Positions 1 to 8,785 are shown, counted from the stretch's first letter. The stretch: 64,000 nucleotides of DNA from Desulfobulbaceae bacterium (GCA_009773475.1 WSXV01000008.1:1-64000); one strand, 5' to 3'. Program-made: numbers and translations. Notes: generated from the sequence alone by a model not told the origin.

Positions 1-603
1 GCCGCGACCGTTACTGTGGTGGTGGCTGTGCCAACTGCCCCTTCATTATCGGTGACCGTCAGGGTGACCGGATAAGTCCCCGCAGCGCTGTAGCTATGGT
101 TGCCGGTGGAGCTTGCAGAAGTTCCCTGGTCGCCAAAGTTCCATGCATACTTGACGATTGTTCCATCCGAATCCGTTGACTTCGCCGCTGAAAAATCTAT
201 CGCAAGTGGAGCCTTGCCGGTCAAGGTAGACAGGGTCAGCAAGGCTGTCGGGGCCTTGTTTGCTGCCGCGACCGTTACTGTGGTGGTGGCTGTGCCAACT
301 GCCCCTTCATTATCGGTGACCGTCAGGGTGACCGGATAAGTCCCCGCAGCGCTGTAGCTATGGGTCCCCGCAGCGCTGTAGCTATGGCTGCCGGTGGAGC
401 TTGCAGAAGTTCCCTGATCGCCAAAGTTCCATGCATACTTGACGATTGAGCCGTCGGAATCCGTTGACTTCGCCGCCGAAAAATCTATCGCAAGCGGAGC
501 CTTGCCGGTCAAGGTAGATAATGTCACCAGGGCTGTCGGCGCCTTGTTCGCGGCGGCGACCGTCACCGTACCTTGAGCTTTACTCACACCACCATTATTA
601 TCA
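1..603 (-). repeat. Near-identical 264-bp tandem repeats encoding PKD units
   Basis: Positions 1-99 reappear at 265-363 without a difference that I can see, and the rest of the unit matches with only scattered substitutions. The period is 264 bp (88 codons), so the frame is kept. The second unit is 24 bp longer because of an internal duplication at 340-387. Farther from the edge the PKD units diverge, as expected if duplication is recent near the 3' half of the gene. Confidence 0.85.
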
Positions 604-2012
604 GTTACAGTCAGAGTAACGATATATACTCCTGCGGCGGTGAAAGTATGATTACCGATATCAGTTACAGCAAAACCACCATCACCGAAAGTCCAGGCGT
701 AGGAGACAATCGTCCCATCAACATCAGTTGTTCCTGATGCTGAAAACCCCATATCAAATGGCGCCTTTCCTGACTGAGGAGACAACGTTACCACAGCCGT
801 GGGTAATTTGTTGGCTGCCTGGACTGTGACTGAACTCTGAGCTTTCCCAACTGTCCCATTATTATCGCGTACAGTCAACGTCACAGTATAAATACCGGCA
901 GTGCTATAGGTATAGCTGGCAGTAGAGGTTACAGCAGTACCACCATCACCAAAATCCCATAAATAAGAGACTATAGTTCCATCGGAATCCGATGAACCTT
1001 CCGCAGAAAATTCCACAGCCATGGGCGCCCGCCCTGAGCTAGTTGACAGGTTCAGCATAGCAGTTGGGGCGACATTTGGAGGAGGGGATGAAACGATAAC
1101 GGTTGTTTGCGCCAATGCAACCCCACCAGCGTTATCGGTCACAGTCAGATTAATAACGTAAGTACCGGCTATCGTATACGTGTGAGAAACATGACTGGCG
1201 GTAGAAGTTAGTGCAGATTCACCATCACCAAAATCCCATGCATAAAAAGCGATGGTACCATCAGGGTCCATCGATCCGTCCGGAGAAAATTCGACAAGAA
1301 GGGGGGCTTGGCCTGAGCTGGCGGAAAGAGTTACATGAGCCGTGGGAGGAGCATTGGACGCGGTTAAGCCGGAAACCGTCACTGTACGTTGAGCTTCAGA
1401 AACACCACCATCGTTATCGGTAGCAGTCAAAGTTACAGTATACGTGCCAGCTGTTACAAAAGTGTAAATGCCAGAAGCAGAGGAAGCTATCCCGCCATCA
1501 CCTAAATTCCATTCATAACTTACGATTGTACCATCAAAGTCTGTTGACCCCGCAGCGGAAAACTGAACCTCAAGGGGGGCATCACCAGAAAGAGCAGATA
1601 GACTTAATAGGATGGTCGGCAAAAAGTTATTATTCTCAACAGCTTCAGGAACATCCAGTGAATAAGGTGCGGATATAGCACTCTCATTACCATCCTCATC
1701 AAAAGCCTTCATAGTAAAAGCCGTGGTATGACCTGGCTCCAGCCCAACACTCAAATCTATAGCCAAAACGGCTTGATCGTTAATGGTTTGAAGATGCTGC
1801 TCATCTTGGTAGAGAATATATCCTGCCAAGCCTGAAAGGGATGTATCATATTCCCATTCAAAATTAATCTGTTTATAGACCGTGGCAACAGCAGCGGGAG
1901 GTAAGGCGGTTATCAAAAAACAAACAATGATAGCCAATAGCTTCAATTTTGATTTCTGTGTCCGAGATGGTTTTGATGCGGATTGTAGCGTGGGGTAATC
2001 TTTGGTAAACAT
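1..2012 (-). CDS. Secreted PKD-repeat surface protein (C-terminus beyond window)
   Basis: The minus strand is open without a stop from an ATG at 2012 to the left edge, so the gene is partial. A strong Shine-Dalgarno (AGGAGGTG, 2019-2026) precedes the ATG. A hydrophobic stretch at about residues 23-42 looks like a signal peptide. A fibronectin type III-like segment (about 45-125) follows, then six PKD domains of about 88 residues with the motifs DG(T/S)IVxYxW, FGDG or FGDQ, GTYxVTLTVTDN and linkers ending in VTVxAANK. The two units nearest the edge are almost identical at DNA level, which suggests recent unit duplication. PKD arrays are typical of extracellular adhesins, S-layer proteins and secreted hydrolases; any catalytic or anchoring domain would lie outside the window. 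The leader carries a c-di-GMP riboswitch, which suggests a role in attachment or biofilm (inference). Confidence 0.85.
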   Translation of the reverse strand, partial: MFTKDYPTLQSASKPSRTQKSKLKLLAIIVCFLITALPPAAVATVYKQINFEWEYDTSLSGLAGYILYQDEQHLQTINDQAVLAIDLSVGLEPGHTTAFTMKAFDEDGNESAISAPYSLDVPEAVENNNFLPTILLSLSALSGDAPLEVQFSAAGSTDFDGTIVSYEWNLGDGGIASSASGIYTFVTAGTYTVTLTATDNDGGVSEAQRTVTVSGLTASNAPPTAHVTLSASSGQAPLLVEFSPDGSMDPDGTIAFYAWDFGDGESALTSTASHVSHTYTIAGTYVINLTVTDNAGGVALAQTTVIVSSPPPNVAPTAMLNLSTSSGRAPMAVEFSAEGSSDSDGTIVSYLWDFGDGGTAVTSTASYTYSTAGIYTVTLTVRDNNGTVGKAQSSVTVQAANKLPTAVVTLSPQSGKAPFDMGFSASGTTDVDGTIVSYAWTFGDGGFAVTDIGNHTFTAAGVYIVTLTVTDNNGGVSKAQGTVTVAAANKAPTALVTLSTLTGKAPLAIDFSAAKSTDSDGSIVKYAWNFGDQGTSASSTGSHSYSAAGTHSYSAAGTYPVTLTVTDNEGAVGTATTTVTVAAANKAPTALLTLSTLTGKAPLAIDFSAAKSTDSDGTIVKYAWNFGDQGTSASSTGNHSYSAAGTYPVTLTVTDNEGAVGTATTTVTVA
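340..387 (-). repeat. 24-bp in-frame tandem duplication inside a PKD unit
   Basis: The 24-base word at 340-363 is repeated exactly at 364-387. In the protein this doubles the octapeptide HSYSAAGT inside one PKD domain. It looks like replication slippage and is absent from the neighbouring, otherwise near-identical unit. Confidence 0.85.
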
Positions 2013-2025
2013 AACCGGCACCTCC

Positions 2026-2061
2026 TGACATAAATTGTCATCCAGATTATTGCAATCTGGA
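2026..2061 (-). promoter_or_regulatory. Hairpins between riboswitch and ribosome binding site
   Basis: TCCAGATT and AATCTGGA form an 8-bp stem (2041-2061). TGACA and TGTCA form a 5-bp stem (2026-2040) that abuts AGGAGGTG. Their position suggests the expression platform of the c-di-GMP riboswitch, acting on ribosome access. The pairing is visible; the switching role is inferred. Confidence 0.5.
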
Positions 2062-2091
2062 ATAGATGCCGCGGAGAATTTAACTTAACGG

Positions 2092-2196
2092 TAAATCCAT
2101 CCCCGGCAACCCCGCTACCATTTCAATATAATCTACAAGCTGAATTAGGCCGGAGGCTTTGCGTCCCAACTTTTCAGTTGGTTTGCCTTTATTTAA
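2092..2196 (-). promoter_or_regulatory. Cyclic-di-GMP-I (GEMM) riboswitch
   Basis: Read on the minus strand, the leader of the PKD gene contains the hallmark blocks of the GEMM-I aptamer in order: GGCAAACC, a short hairpin with a GAAA tetraloop, GGGACGCAAAGCCTCCGGCC, CTAA, then GGTAGCGGGGTTGCCG. Both helices of the class are recognisable. The 3' end lies about 80 bases before the start codon. Between aptamer and gene are a hairpin at 2041-2061 and a small one at 2026-2040 that abuts the Shine-Dalgarno. No U-run follows them, so control at translation initiation seems more likely than termination (inference). Boundaries are approximate. Confidence 0.93.
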
Positions 2197-2252
2197 ATTG
2201 TTACATTCAATTTTCAATGTAACCTCTTCAAAAAAAATATCAACAAAAGACG

Positions 2253-3065
2253 TTAACCATGAGAATTATTTTTTTGTTCAATCTTATTTTCTATAACCCA
2301 TTGCAACCAGACAGCTTGCTTGTCAGAAAAATTTTTCTTCTTTTGCTCGATGAATTCTTTTAATGTTTCCATTTTATCGAAGGTTACAGAATAATATCCC
2401 TCGGCTCTGGCGGCACGACCTAACAAAGAAATTTTCCCACTCCGTTCGACCCCAAGCATCAAATCATGATTTTTATAAACAGTCGAATCCTGGGTTACCG
2501 ATATAGTTCCATACTTTTCTTGATAAATATAATTGGCCAAGAAAAAACTACTCGTAAGTAACAAAATAACAGCAACAGTAGTCGTAAATTTTATGGCACG
2601 ATTAAAAGTCAACAGATGAAAAAACTCTTTAAAGGAAAAGGGAATATAAAGCTTAATCGCTTTAGCAATATCCTTGTGACCGACAAGACTTGGCTTGACA
2701 ACCATGCCCGTATAATTCTCAATGTTATTAATTGCTTCGTCGTCTAAGGGGTCAGCCATAGCAAGAGAAATAACATTATTTTTTTCTGTTCGCAGGGGAA
2801 GCACACTGTACTGGCGACATAGATACCGAGGCAACAGTCCTTTAACCTCGTGCATAAACTCTTTATCAACATCAATCTTGTGGATCTCAAGCTGCTCGGC
2901 CAAAACATCTAGCAACTGTTCCTCGGTAATAATCCCCATTTTAATCAACAAATAACCAAGACGACGATTGCCGCTTACCTGAAGACGAAGGGCGTCATTG
3001 ACTTGTTCCTTAGAGACCAATTTCTTCGTAACAAGTAATTCGCCTAACTGGATTTTTGCCTTCAT
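2253..3065 (-). CDS. MshEN-domain protein with one membrane segment
   Basis: A 270-residue protein. The N-terminal 130 residues match the type II secretion GspE/MshE N-terminal fold: an opening KIQLGELLV, then RLGYLLIKMGIITEEQLLDVL, and LPRYLCRQYSVLPL followed by LAMADPLDDEAI. The RLGxxL...G...L...Q pattern is the c-di-GMP-binding signature of MshEN domains. One transmembrane helix lies at about 159-178 and the last 90 residues are unassigned. There is no ATPase domain, so this is not a secretion motor. It lies directly upstream of the riboswitch-controlled PKD gene on the same strand. A c-di-GMP-responsive membrane adaptor is a reasonable inference; its partner is unknown. Confidence 0.75.
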   Translation of the reverse strand: MKAKIQLGELLVTKKLVSKEQVNDALRLQVSGNRRLGYLLIKMGIITEEQLLDVLAEQLEIHKIDVDKEFMHEVKGLLPRYLCRQYSVLPLRTEKNNVISLAMADPLDDEAINNIENYTGMVVKPSLVGHKDIAKAIKLYIPFSFKEFFHLLTFNRAIKFTTTVAVILLLTSSFFLANYIYQEKYGTISVTQDSTVYKNHDLMLGVERSGKISLLGRAARAEGYYSVTFDKMETLKEFIEQKKKNFSDKQAVWLQWVIENKIEQKNNSHG

Positions 3066-3302
3066 CGCTTTTAACCTTAGTATAAGTTTTAAGATATTAG
3101 GCTATCTATACTGTTGATCTCTACTAGAAAAAGTGAGCAATTACACACTTCCTGTATGTAAAAAAAAAATGAATTTGATTATAATATCTCAAAAACGCCT
3201 GAGCATGTCAAGGTATAATAATAAAGCCCTTTTGAGACGAACTCTCAAAAAAACAGAAAACCACCTTGTCATACTTAAAAAACACAGATAGCCCGCCGAC
3301 CA

Positions 3303-3476
3303 TTAATCGTCTATTTCGAAGTCTCCTTGGCCACAAAGACTGCATCGTAAAACAGGATCATCCCTATCAAAGATATATTCCCATTTTTTTTCTTCAATCA
3401 ACTGGCTCTGCTCTTGGCCACAAGTAATACAAACCCACCTATCACCGTCTGGTGTTTCAAACAAATGCATTTTCAT
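3303..3476 (-). CDS. Small zinc-ribbon-like protein
   Basis: A short gene of 57 codons with two cysteine pairs, CITCG near residue 16 and CSLCG near residue 46, spaced like a zinc ribbon. The C-terminus is acidic. The sequence reads ATG AAA ATG, and AGAGG directly abuts the first ATG, so the second ATG at 3470 (55 residues) has the better spacing and may be the true start. It lies between the MshEN gene and endonuclease Q on the same strand. I do not recognise the family. Confidence 0.6.
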   Translation of the reverse strand: MKMHLFETPDGDRWVCITCGQEQSQLIEEKKWEYIFDRDDPVLRCSLCGQGDFEIDD

Positions 3477-3535
3477 CCTCTTATATAGATTTGCATAATA
3501 CTAATTATATTAAATTATTACCAAATGAGATCATC

Positions 3536-4792
3536 TTATTTATTATAAACCATAACCTTACCAAAGACACCATCAAAACCTGCTGTTCGTTGAACCAGAT
3601 TCTGCCGGACACGACTTACAGCCTCAGCAAAACAAGGTATATCCACATCCTCGAAGCGAGCCACCGGGGTCTCGGTCATAATCGTGAGTTCAGGGCCGAA
3701 CCGTTGTATCAATTGAAAGTAATTTCTCATAACAGCCTTGCTCGAAACACCTACGCCAAGAAGTTCAGCCAGGATCTCGGCAAGAGGAATAAGACCGATC
3801 ACATCTGGGGCTGAAGAACGATATACTGGCACTTGCCGATCAGCTAATTCTAAAACCCGGGAAAGAACACCGATGGTCATCGGTTTTCCGCAGACTGGAC
3901 ATCGACCATTTTCTTTTTTTCTTTGCTGAGGATCACAACTAAAGTCACAGCCACGATGTCCATCATGGTAATACTTCCCTTCTTCGGGATAGAACTCAAT
4001 AGTTGCCAGCAGATGACGATGCCCGTTTGCATCACATGGAATTCGAAGAGCATGCCTCATCGAATAAAAATCAAAAACCGTATCAAAAATTGTGGCTTCA
4101 CGACACAGTTTTGCAGGAGAATGACAATCCGAATTTGAAATCAGGGAAAATCGATCAAGGGCCGATATGAGCCGGTTCATTTCAGGATCCGAAGACAGTC
4201 CTGTCTCAAGGGCAAAGATATGGTGAGAGAGATCACCAAAACACTCTTCCACAGAATTAAATCCAGATTTTGAACCAAACATTGAAAACCAGGGTGTCCA
4301 GATATGGGCCGGCACAAGAAAGCCGCCAGGTGCTTTCTCAAGAACTATCTCCAGCAGGTCTCGTGAATCAAGCCTAAGCATCGTACGTCCATCTGTGGCA
4401 AGATTTCCGATGACCGCCAGGGTTTGATTAATCCGTTCAGCTGAAGCAATATCTGGTACAAATACGAGATTATGAACCTTTCTGAGTCGACCATGACGTG
4501 TATAGATGCAACTGATCTCAGCACTCAGGACAAAACGTGGAGAGGGGAAATCATAAGAAAGGGGAACAGGAAAATCAGGTGCAAGCGCTCTTCTCAACTG
4601 AAAGAATCCAGGCTCAGCAGAAACCAACTCATCTTTCAGCATCCTTATCCATAACGGATGAGTGAAATCTCCAGTTCCAATGACATGGGCTCCTTTTATC
4701 TGAGCCCAGGCAGCAAGGGAACGCAGATGAGAATGTTTGCTGGTTGCTCGTGAATAGAGCGAATGAACATGCAGATCTGCTATAAAACGCAT
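3536..4792 (-). CDS. Endonuclease Q-like PHP-domain nuclease
   Basis: A 418-residue PHP-superfamily protein. The N-terminus has the metal-binding motif DLHVHSLYS, followed by GTGDFTHP, SAEISCIY, PAHIWTPWFS and SNSDCHSP, the series of His/Asp/Glu ligands of this fold. A zinc-finger-like module CDFSCDPQQ...CPVCG lies near residues 285-303. This architecture and length match endonuclease Q, which nicks 5' of deaminated bases such as hypoxanthine and uracil, and which genome pipelines often mislabel as a UvrD-like protein. It is transcribed with the small zinc-ribbon gene downstream. Its role in repair of deaminated DNA is taken from the family. Confidence 0.8.
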   Translation of the reverse strand: MRFIADLHVHSLYSRATSKHSHLRSLAAWAQIKGAHVIGTGDFTHPLWIRMLKDELVSAEPGFFQLRRALAPDFPVPLSYDFPSPRFVLSAEISCIYTRHGRLRKVHNLVFVPDIASAERINQTLAVIGNLATDGRTMLRLDSRDLLEIVLEKAPGGFLVPAHIWTPWFSMFGSKSGFNSVEECFGDLSHHIFALETGLSSDPEMNRLISALDRFSLISNSDCHSPAKLCREATIFDTVFDFYSMRHALRIPCDANGHRHLLATIEFYPEEGKYYHDGHRGCDFSCDPQQRKKENGRCPVCGKPMTIGVLSRVLELADRQVPVYRSSAPDVIGLIPLAEILAELLGVGVSSKAVMRNYFQLIQRFGPELTIMTETPVARFEDVDIPCFAEAVSRVRQNLVQRTAGFDGVFGKVMVYNK

Positions 4793-4881
4793 TATTAATT
4801 CTTAAACAGTCCTGATTCCATCTGCTATTTTGGCATATCGAACCTGCTTAAACATAAAAAGAAAGATGAAATTACCATAGT

Positions 4882-6117
4882 TTAGGCTGTCACGACTCGA
4901 TTACGACAGTGGATTTCCATGGTCTTCAACAGCTCAACAACCCCCCTTTCATCCGCTATTAATGTCTCTGGACATTTACGGATAAGTTTTTCATTCATCT
5001 CCCTGCAAAGACACCGGGAGAGATCAAGGGCAATCACAGTTCCCTTGGATTTATGAACTGCCTCCATCCCTTTGACACCGTCATTGTCAGACCCGGAGAG
5101 AAGTATCCCTGCCACCCGATCTTTTAAAAGTAAGGCAGATGACATCAAGACCGTATTAATCGCCCCCTGCCTCATAATGGTCGGGTCATTCGTCACCCGA
5201 AGTGCATAGTGGCCACTATGAGGAGACAAAGATACCCTTTGCGCGCCAGAAAAAATATAACAAGAGCCGCCTTCCATGGTTAATCCATCCTGACCTCGTA
5301 CTACTTTTATGGCACTGATTGAACCGAGATACTCCGCAAAAGAAGAGACCTTGTCAGGTTCATCATGGATTACTACGATTATAGCTGCCCCCATATCAGA
5401 GCAAAAAGAGGGGATAATTTGCAGAAGATTAACATACCCGCCCTCTCCCGCACCCATCACCATAACACAGGACAATCGTCGGAAACGGGCATTACTATTT
5501 ATTTTCAAGATGTCACCACAGTGATGACATTGAAAAGTCTCCCCCATTTCATACTGTCGGGTATCCACCACGTTTCTGGCACCACAATCTTCACAAAAAA
5601 CGAGTTGCTCCGTCTCAGAAATTTCACATTGCCCCATTCCTGACTGCATCGGATCAATGGCTTTTACAGTAATAGTAGCAGCCTGCATCACTTTTTTGAT
5701 AATTAACTCGTTGTCGGCTGCCATATCGCTGCCTTTAAAGAAAGATGCCTTAGCAATAAAATCGATGGCGCCATACTTAAGGGCATCAAAAGATCGGGGA
5801 GTCCCATCCGGGCTCAAACTGGAAAACATAATGGTTGGCGTCGGGGTATGAATCATCAGGTGCTGCAAGGTAGTAATCCCGTCCATGATTGGCATCTCCA
5901 TATCCAGGATCAGGACATCTGGCCGGTATTTGATGATCTGCTCCAGGGCTTCAATTCCATTAGCAGCATCATCTAGTATTTGAATGTGCTGCATTTTCTT
6001 GAAAACATCGCGCAGAATTCGACGGAAAACCCAGGAATCATCTGCAATAAGAAGTTTAATCGGGGAAGACGGCGCTACATGGAAGGCTTTAGGGGTCACA
6101 AGATTCTCTCCCTTCAT
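4882..6117 (-). CDS. CheB-like response regulator, catalytic serine missing, zinc-ribbon linker
   Basis: A 411-residue protein in three parts. A receiver domain (about 20-140) has the acidic pair D26-D27, the likely phospho-acceptor D72 in LILDMEMP, and K123. A linker (about 170-205) carries CEDC (175, 178) and CHHC (197, 200), a probable zinc ribbon. A CheB methylesterase-like domain follows (about 214-400). Canonical CheB has the nucleophile in GAS(T/S)GG; here the segment is MGAGEGG, so position 224 is Gly. The His (H251) and Asp (D346 in SGSDNDG) of the triad remain. It therefore probably cannot hydrolyse receptor methyl esters and may act as a phospho-dependent binding protein (inference). 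It lies upstream of motB/motA on the same strand. A GTG start a few codons downstream is possible. Confidence 0.8.
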   Translation of the reverse strand: MKGENLVTPKAFHVAPSSPIKLLIADDSWVFRRILRDVFKKMQHIQILDDAANGIEALEQIIKYRPDVLILDMEMPIMDGITTLQHLMIHTPTPTIMFSSLSPDGTPRSFDALKYGAIDFIAKASFFKGSDMAADNELIIKKVMQAATITVKAIDPMQSGMGQCEISETEQLVFCEDCGARNVVDTRQYEMGETFQCHHCGDILKINSNARFRRLSCVMVMGAGEGGYVNLLQIIPSFCSDMGAAIIVVIHDEPDKVSSFAEYLGSISAIKVVRGQDGLTMEGGSCYIFSGAQRVSLSPHSGHYALRVTNDPTIMRQGAINTVLMSSALLLKDRVAGILLSGSDNDGVKGMEAVHKSKGTVIALDLSRCLCREMNEKLIRKCPETLIADERGVVELLKTMEIHCRNRVVTA

Positions 6118-6387
6118 GATAAAGTCAAGCTAGATAATCTTCTGATGTTTTGGACAAATGTTATAAAAAAAGTAGTTTAATGATCTATTGAAACGAGCAG
6201 TGAAGCGATATTTTCAACTCAGCACCCAGTGACAACGTCGCTTCCTCACTTGGTGATCTTCCTCAGATTCAATTCCTGCACTCAATATTTCCCTTTCACG
6301 AGCATTGAAAGAAAACACGAATCAGACACAACGCGGGTACAAACAACCATAAAGTTGCAAACCTGCTTATTACTCGTAGTAATAATA

Positions 6388-7305
6388 TTATTTTGATTGT
6401 GGTTCGCGTGAAGGCTCTCCCTGCTCTCCTGCAGCGGAAAGCAATACCACATCAACACGACGATTTTTTTTCCGTCCTTCGTCACTGCTATTATCAGCTA
6501 CGGGCCGGAATTCACCATACCCGATTGCAGATAATCTCTCGGGTGGAAGGGCGTGAGTCTTAACCAGATAATGAACGATATTGGTGGCCCGAGCCGTGGA
6601 AAGCTCCCAGTTAGAGGGAAACAGAGAAGTCTTGATGGGTGCATTATCGGTATGCCCCTCAATGCGAACACTATTAGAATATTGACCAATGGCGGCGGAA
6701 ATATTGTCGAGGACAAGCATGGAATCGGGTCGAACAATGGCTTTTCCGGAATCAAAGAATTCCGTGTCCTTCAAGCTGATCACCAACCCCCGAGGACTAA
6801 CCTCCATACTGACTTTTTCATCAGCACCTTTTTCCTGAAGAAACGACGCGATGCTCTCTTTAATCTTCTTAAAATCTTTAACTTCTGCTCTGGTTTTTTC
6901 CTGTTCCTCTTGCTTTTTTACTTTTTCGTCTTGAACAGATTCCAGAACAGAGGTCTCAAAGGCCTCACCTGTGGACGTTTTGTCTTTTAAGAGCTGGGCA
7001 AGTTTTTTCTTTTTTTCTAAACTGGAATCAGGAGTTGTAACCTTTTGCTGGAGCGGATCAGGAACGGGAACCATATTCGCCGAATCAGAATCAATGACAT
7101 TAAAGACAGGGGCTGAAGAGGATTTGGCTATACCAAAGGCTTCATTCGTAGAGGCAATAACCTTTGCCACACGAGCCTTGTCAACCTGGGACATGGCATA
7201 GAGCACAACAAATACGGCAAAAAGCAGGGTGATAAAATCAGCATAGGATACTAGCCAACGTTCATGGTTTGGTTCCTTTTCATGTTCTTCTTTTTTACGG
7301 CTCAC
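6388..7305 (-). CDS. motB: Flagellar motor stator protein MotB
   Basis: A 305-residue stator subunit. The N-terminus has the single transmembrane helix with the proton- or ion-carrying aspartate D23 in WLVSYADFITLLFAVFVVL. A charged linker rich in Lys/Glu follows (about 70-160). The OmpA-like peptidoglycan-binding domain (about 185-295) has RIEGHTDNAPI, NWELSTARAT and IGYGEFRPVADN...RRVDVVLL. The start overlaps the stop of motA by four bases, indicating translational coupling. MotA and MotB together anchor to the cell wall and drive flagellar rotation. Confidence 0.93.
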   Translation of the reverse strand: MSRKKEEHEKEPNHERWLVSYADFITLLFAVFVVLYAMSQVDKARVAKVIASTNEAFGIAKSSSAPVFNVIDSDSANMVPVPDPLQQKVTTPDSSLEKKKKLAQLLKDKTSTGEAFETSVLESVQDEKVKKQEEQEKTRAEVKDFKKIKESIASFLQEKGADEKVSMEVSPRGLVISLKDTEFFDSGKAIVRPDSMLVLDNISAAIGQYSNSVRIEGHTDNAPIKTSLFPSNWELSTARATNIVHYLVKTHALPPERLSAIGYGEFRPVADNSSDEGRKKNRRVDVVLLSAAGEQGEPSREPQSK

Positions 7306-8087
7306 TTTGCAGCCTCCTCACCCTTGGACTTTCCTCCGCCTTCTGCTGCAATGAATCCTTCGAGCTTCATAACAATAAGCCGGGGATTCATCCCGGACTG
7401 GATATCAAGGAGGCCCTCAATAATCAGGGTTTTTGCCAGTACCTTTCGTTTCAAGTTTTTCTTGAGCTTGGTGGCGGCAGGAAGGCAAAAAATATTAGCA
7501 ATAACAAGACCATAAATAGTAGCAACAAACGCCACGGCAATACCGGGGCCCAGCTTCGAGGGATCATTCAAATTCCCCATAACATGAATCAGTCCAAAAA
7601 CCGCACCAATGATACCGACGGTCGGTGAAAACCCACCACCTGCCTCAAAAACCTCGGCCACCCCCTTGCCAGAGGCCTCAAACGCCATCAGTTCGATCTC
7701 CATAAAATCTTTAAACTGCTGAGGATCAGCACCATCAACAACCAATTGCAAAGCCTTGGTTTTAAAGGGATCGCCAGCTGATTCGTTGATCAAAGGCTGT
7801 AGAGCCAGAAGCCCGTTACGACGAGCCATATCAGAATAAGAAGCCAAGTCCTGGATTATTTTCTGTAAATCCGGATCACCATGAAAAAAAAGACTTTTAG
7901 CATTTTTTAAGGCATTAACCAGATCTCTCATCGGAAAGGAAACAAAGACCGCTCCAAGGGTACCGCCCCCTACAATTAGAAAAGCAGTAGGCTGTATCAA
8001 TGACGATATATGCCCTCCCTCAAGAATATTCCCGCCGAGCAGGGAACCAAAAGCGATAATTATACCTAATATTGTTGCGAGATCCAT
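7302..8087 (-). CDS. motA: Flagellar motor stator protein MotA
   Basis: A 261-residue MotA/PomA-type protein with four expected membrane helices: TILGIIIAFGSLLGG near the start, FLIVGGGTLGAVFVSFP, then FSPTVGIIGAVFGLIHVM and GIAVAFVATIYGLVIANIFCLP. The cytoplasmic loop (about 70-150) carries the charged residues that contact FliG in this family. The C-terminus is rich in Lys and Glu. It is the first gene of the motAB pair, with flbD upstream on the same strand. Whether the ion is proton or sodium cannot be decided here. Confidence 0.93.
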   Translation of the reverse strand: MDLATILGIIIAFGSLLGGNILEGGHISSLIQPTAFLIVGGGTLGAVFVSFPMRDLVNALKNAKSLFFHGDPDLQKIIQDLASYSDMARRNGLLALQPLINESAGDPFKTKALQLVVDGADPQQFKDFMEIELMAFEASGKGVAEVFEAGGGFSPTVGIIGAVFGLIHVMGNLNDPSKLGPGIAVAFVATIYGLVIANIFCLPAATKLKKNLKRKVLAKTLIIEGLLDIQSGMNPRLIVMKLEGFIAAEGGGKSKGEEAAK

Positions 8088-8276
8088 AGCGACAAGTTTC
8101 TACTGGGATAGTTGTAAAAAATTATTAAAAAAAGAAAAGCACTTATCAAGGATAAATTGTTCTGAACTAAGAGCCTTTTAATAAATACTCATCGCCACTC
8201 AAGTTGTTGGAATTCTCTCTGTTGCGCAAAAGGCCCTTGAGATCAGAGTTATCCTTCAGCTGACAACAGCTATTTA

Positions 8277-8492
8277 TTATAAGGGCATAAGGTGTTCCGC
8301 ATTTCCTGCCCGTCGCAAAACGCTCACATTAAAAGAAATTATTTTTTCCAGTATCTCTTGACCAGACTCAAGAACCAGATAGCGATTTCCATTGGACATG
8401 GTAATACAGGTATCCGGTGACTCCTCTATAAGCTCGAAGAGGGAGTGATTCAAAAAACATTCGGTTCCCCCGATTTTCGTTAATTTTATCAT
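8277..8492 (-). CDS. flbD: FlbD family flagellar protein
   Basis: A 71-residue protein starting MIKLTKIGGTECFLNHSLFE, with EESPDTCITMSNGNRYLVLES following. This is the standard FlbD pattern (MIxLTxLNG...PDTxITLxxGxxxxVxES). FlbD proteins are small, conserved members of flagellar operons in Firmicutes, spirochaetes and Desulfobacterota; their role in basal body or motor assembly is poorly defined. It sits about 190 bases upstream of motA on the same strand, which fits. Confidence 0.85.
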   Translation of the reverse strand: MIKLTKIGGTECFLNHSLFELIEESPDTCITMSNGNRYLVLESGQEILEKIISFNVSVLRRAGNAEHLMPL

Positions 8493-8785
8493 TTTCCTCT
8501 CCTGAAGCGATAGTTAACCAAAAACAAAATAGAATAACAAGAAGATACTGCACCATAAAGTCTGATTTGACAGTGTGACTTGTATTTCATTTTTCAAATT
8601 AAATCACAAAAATATCATAGAGTTCGCTCTACCAATCCCTTGAGTATCGGGATGACGGAGCAATCACTTAGAAACTGAGCACAGAATATCTTTTCAAGGA
8701 TTGCACAGAATTAAAATTTTATTCTGAGTTACGGGCAGCACCACCTTCCACTACGAAATGATTTAGCTTAGCCTGGAAACTCGTT

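Noticed and set aside
1..603. CRISPR-like repeats at the left edge
   Set aside because: The period is 264 bp, the repeats are in frame, and they translate to PKD domains on the minus strand; there are no short spacers.
100..1423. Plus-strand open frames at the left edge
   Set aside because: They are shadows of the open minus-strand PKD frame, which has a signal peptide, ribosome site and clear domains.
6282..6485. A separate 67-residue gene overlapping the end of motB
   Set aside because: It lies in another frame over the motB C-terminus and has no features of its own.
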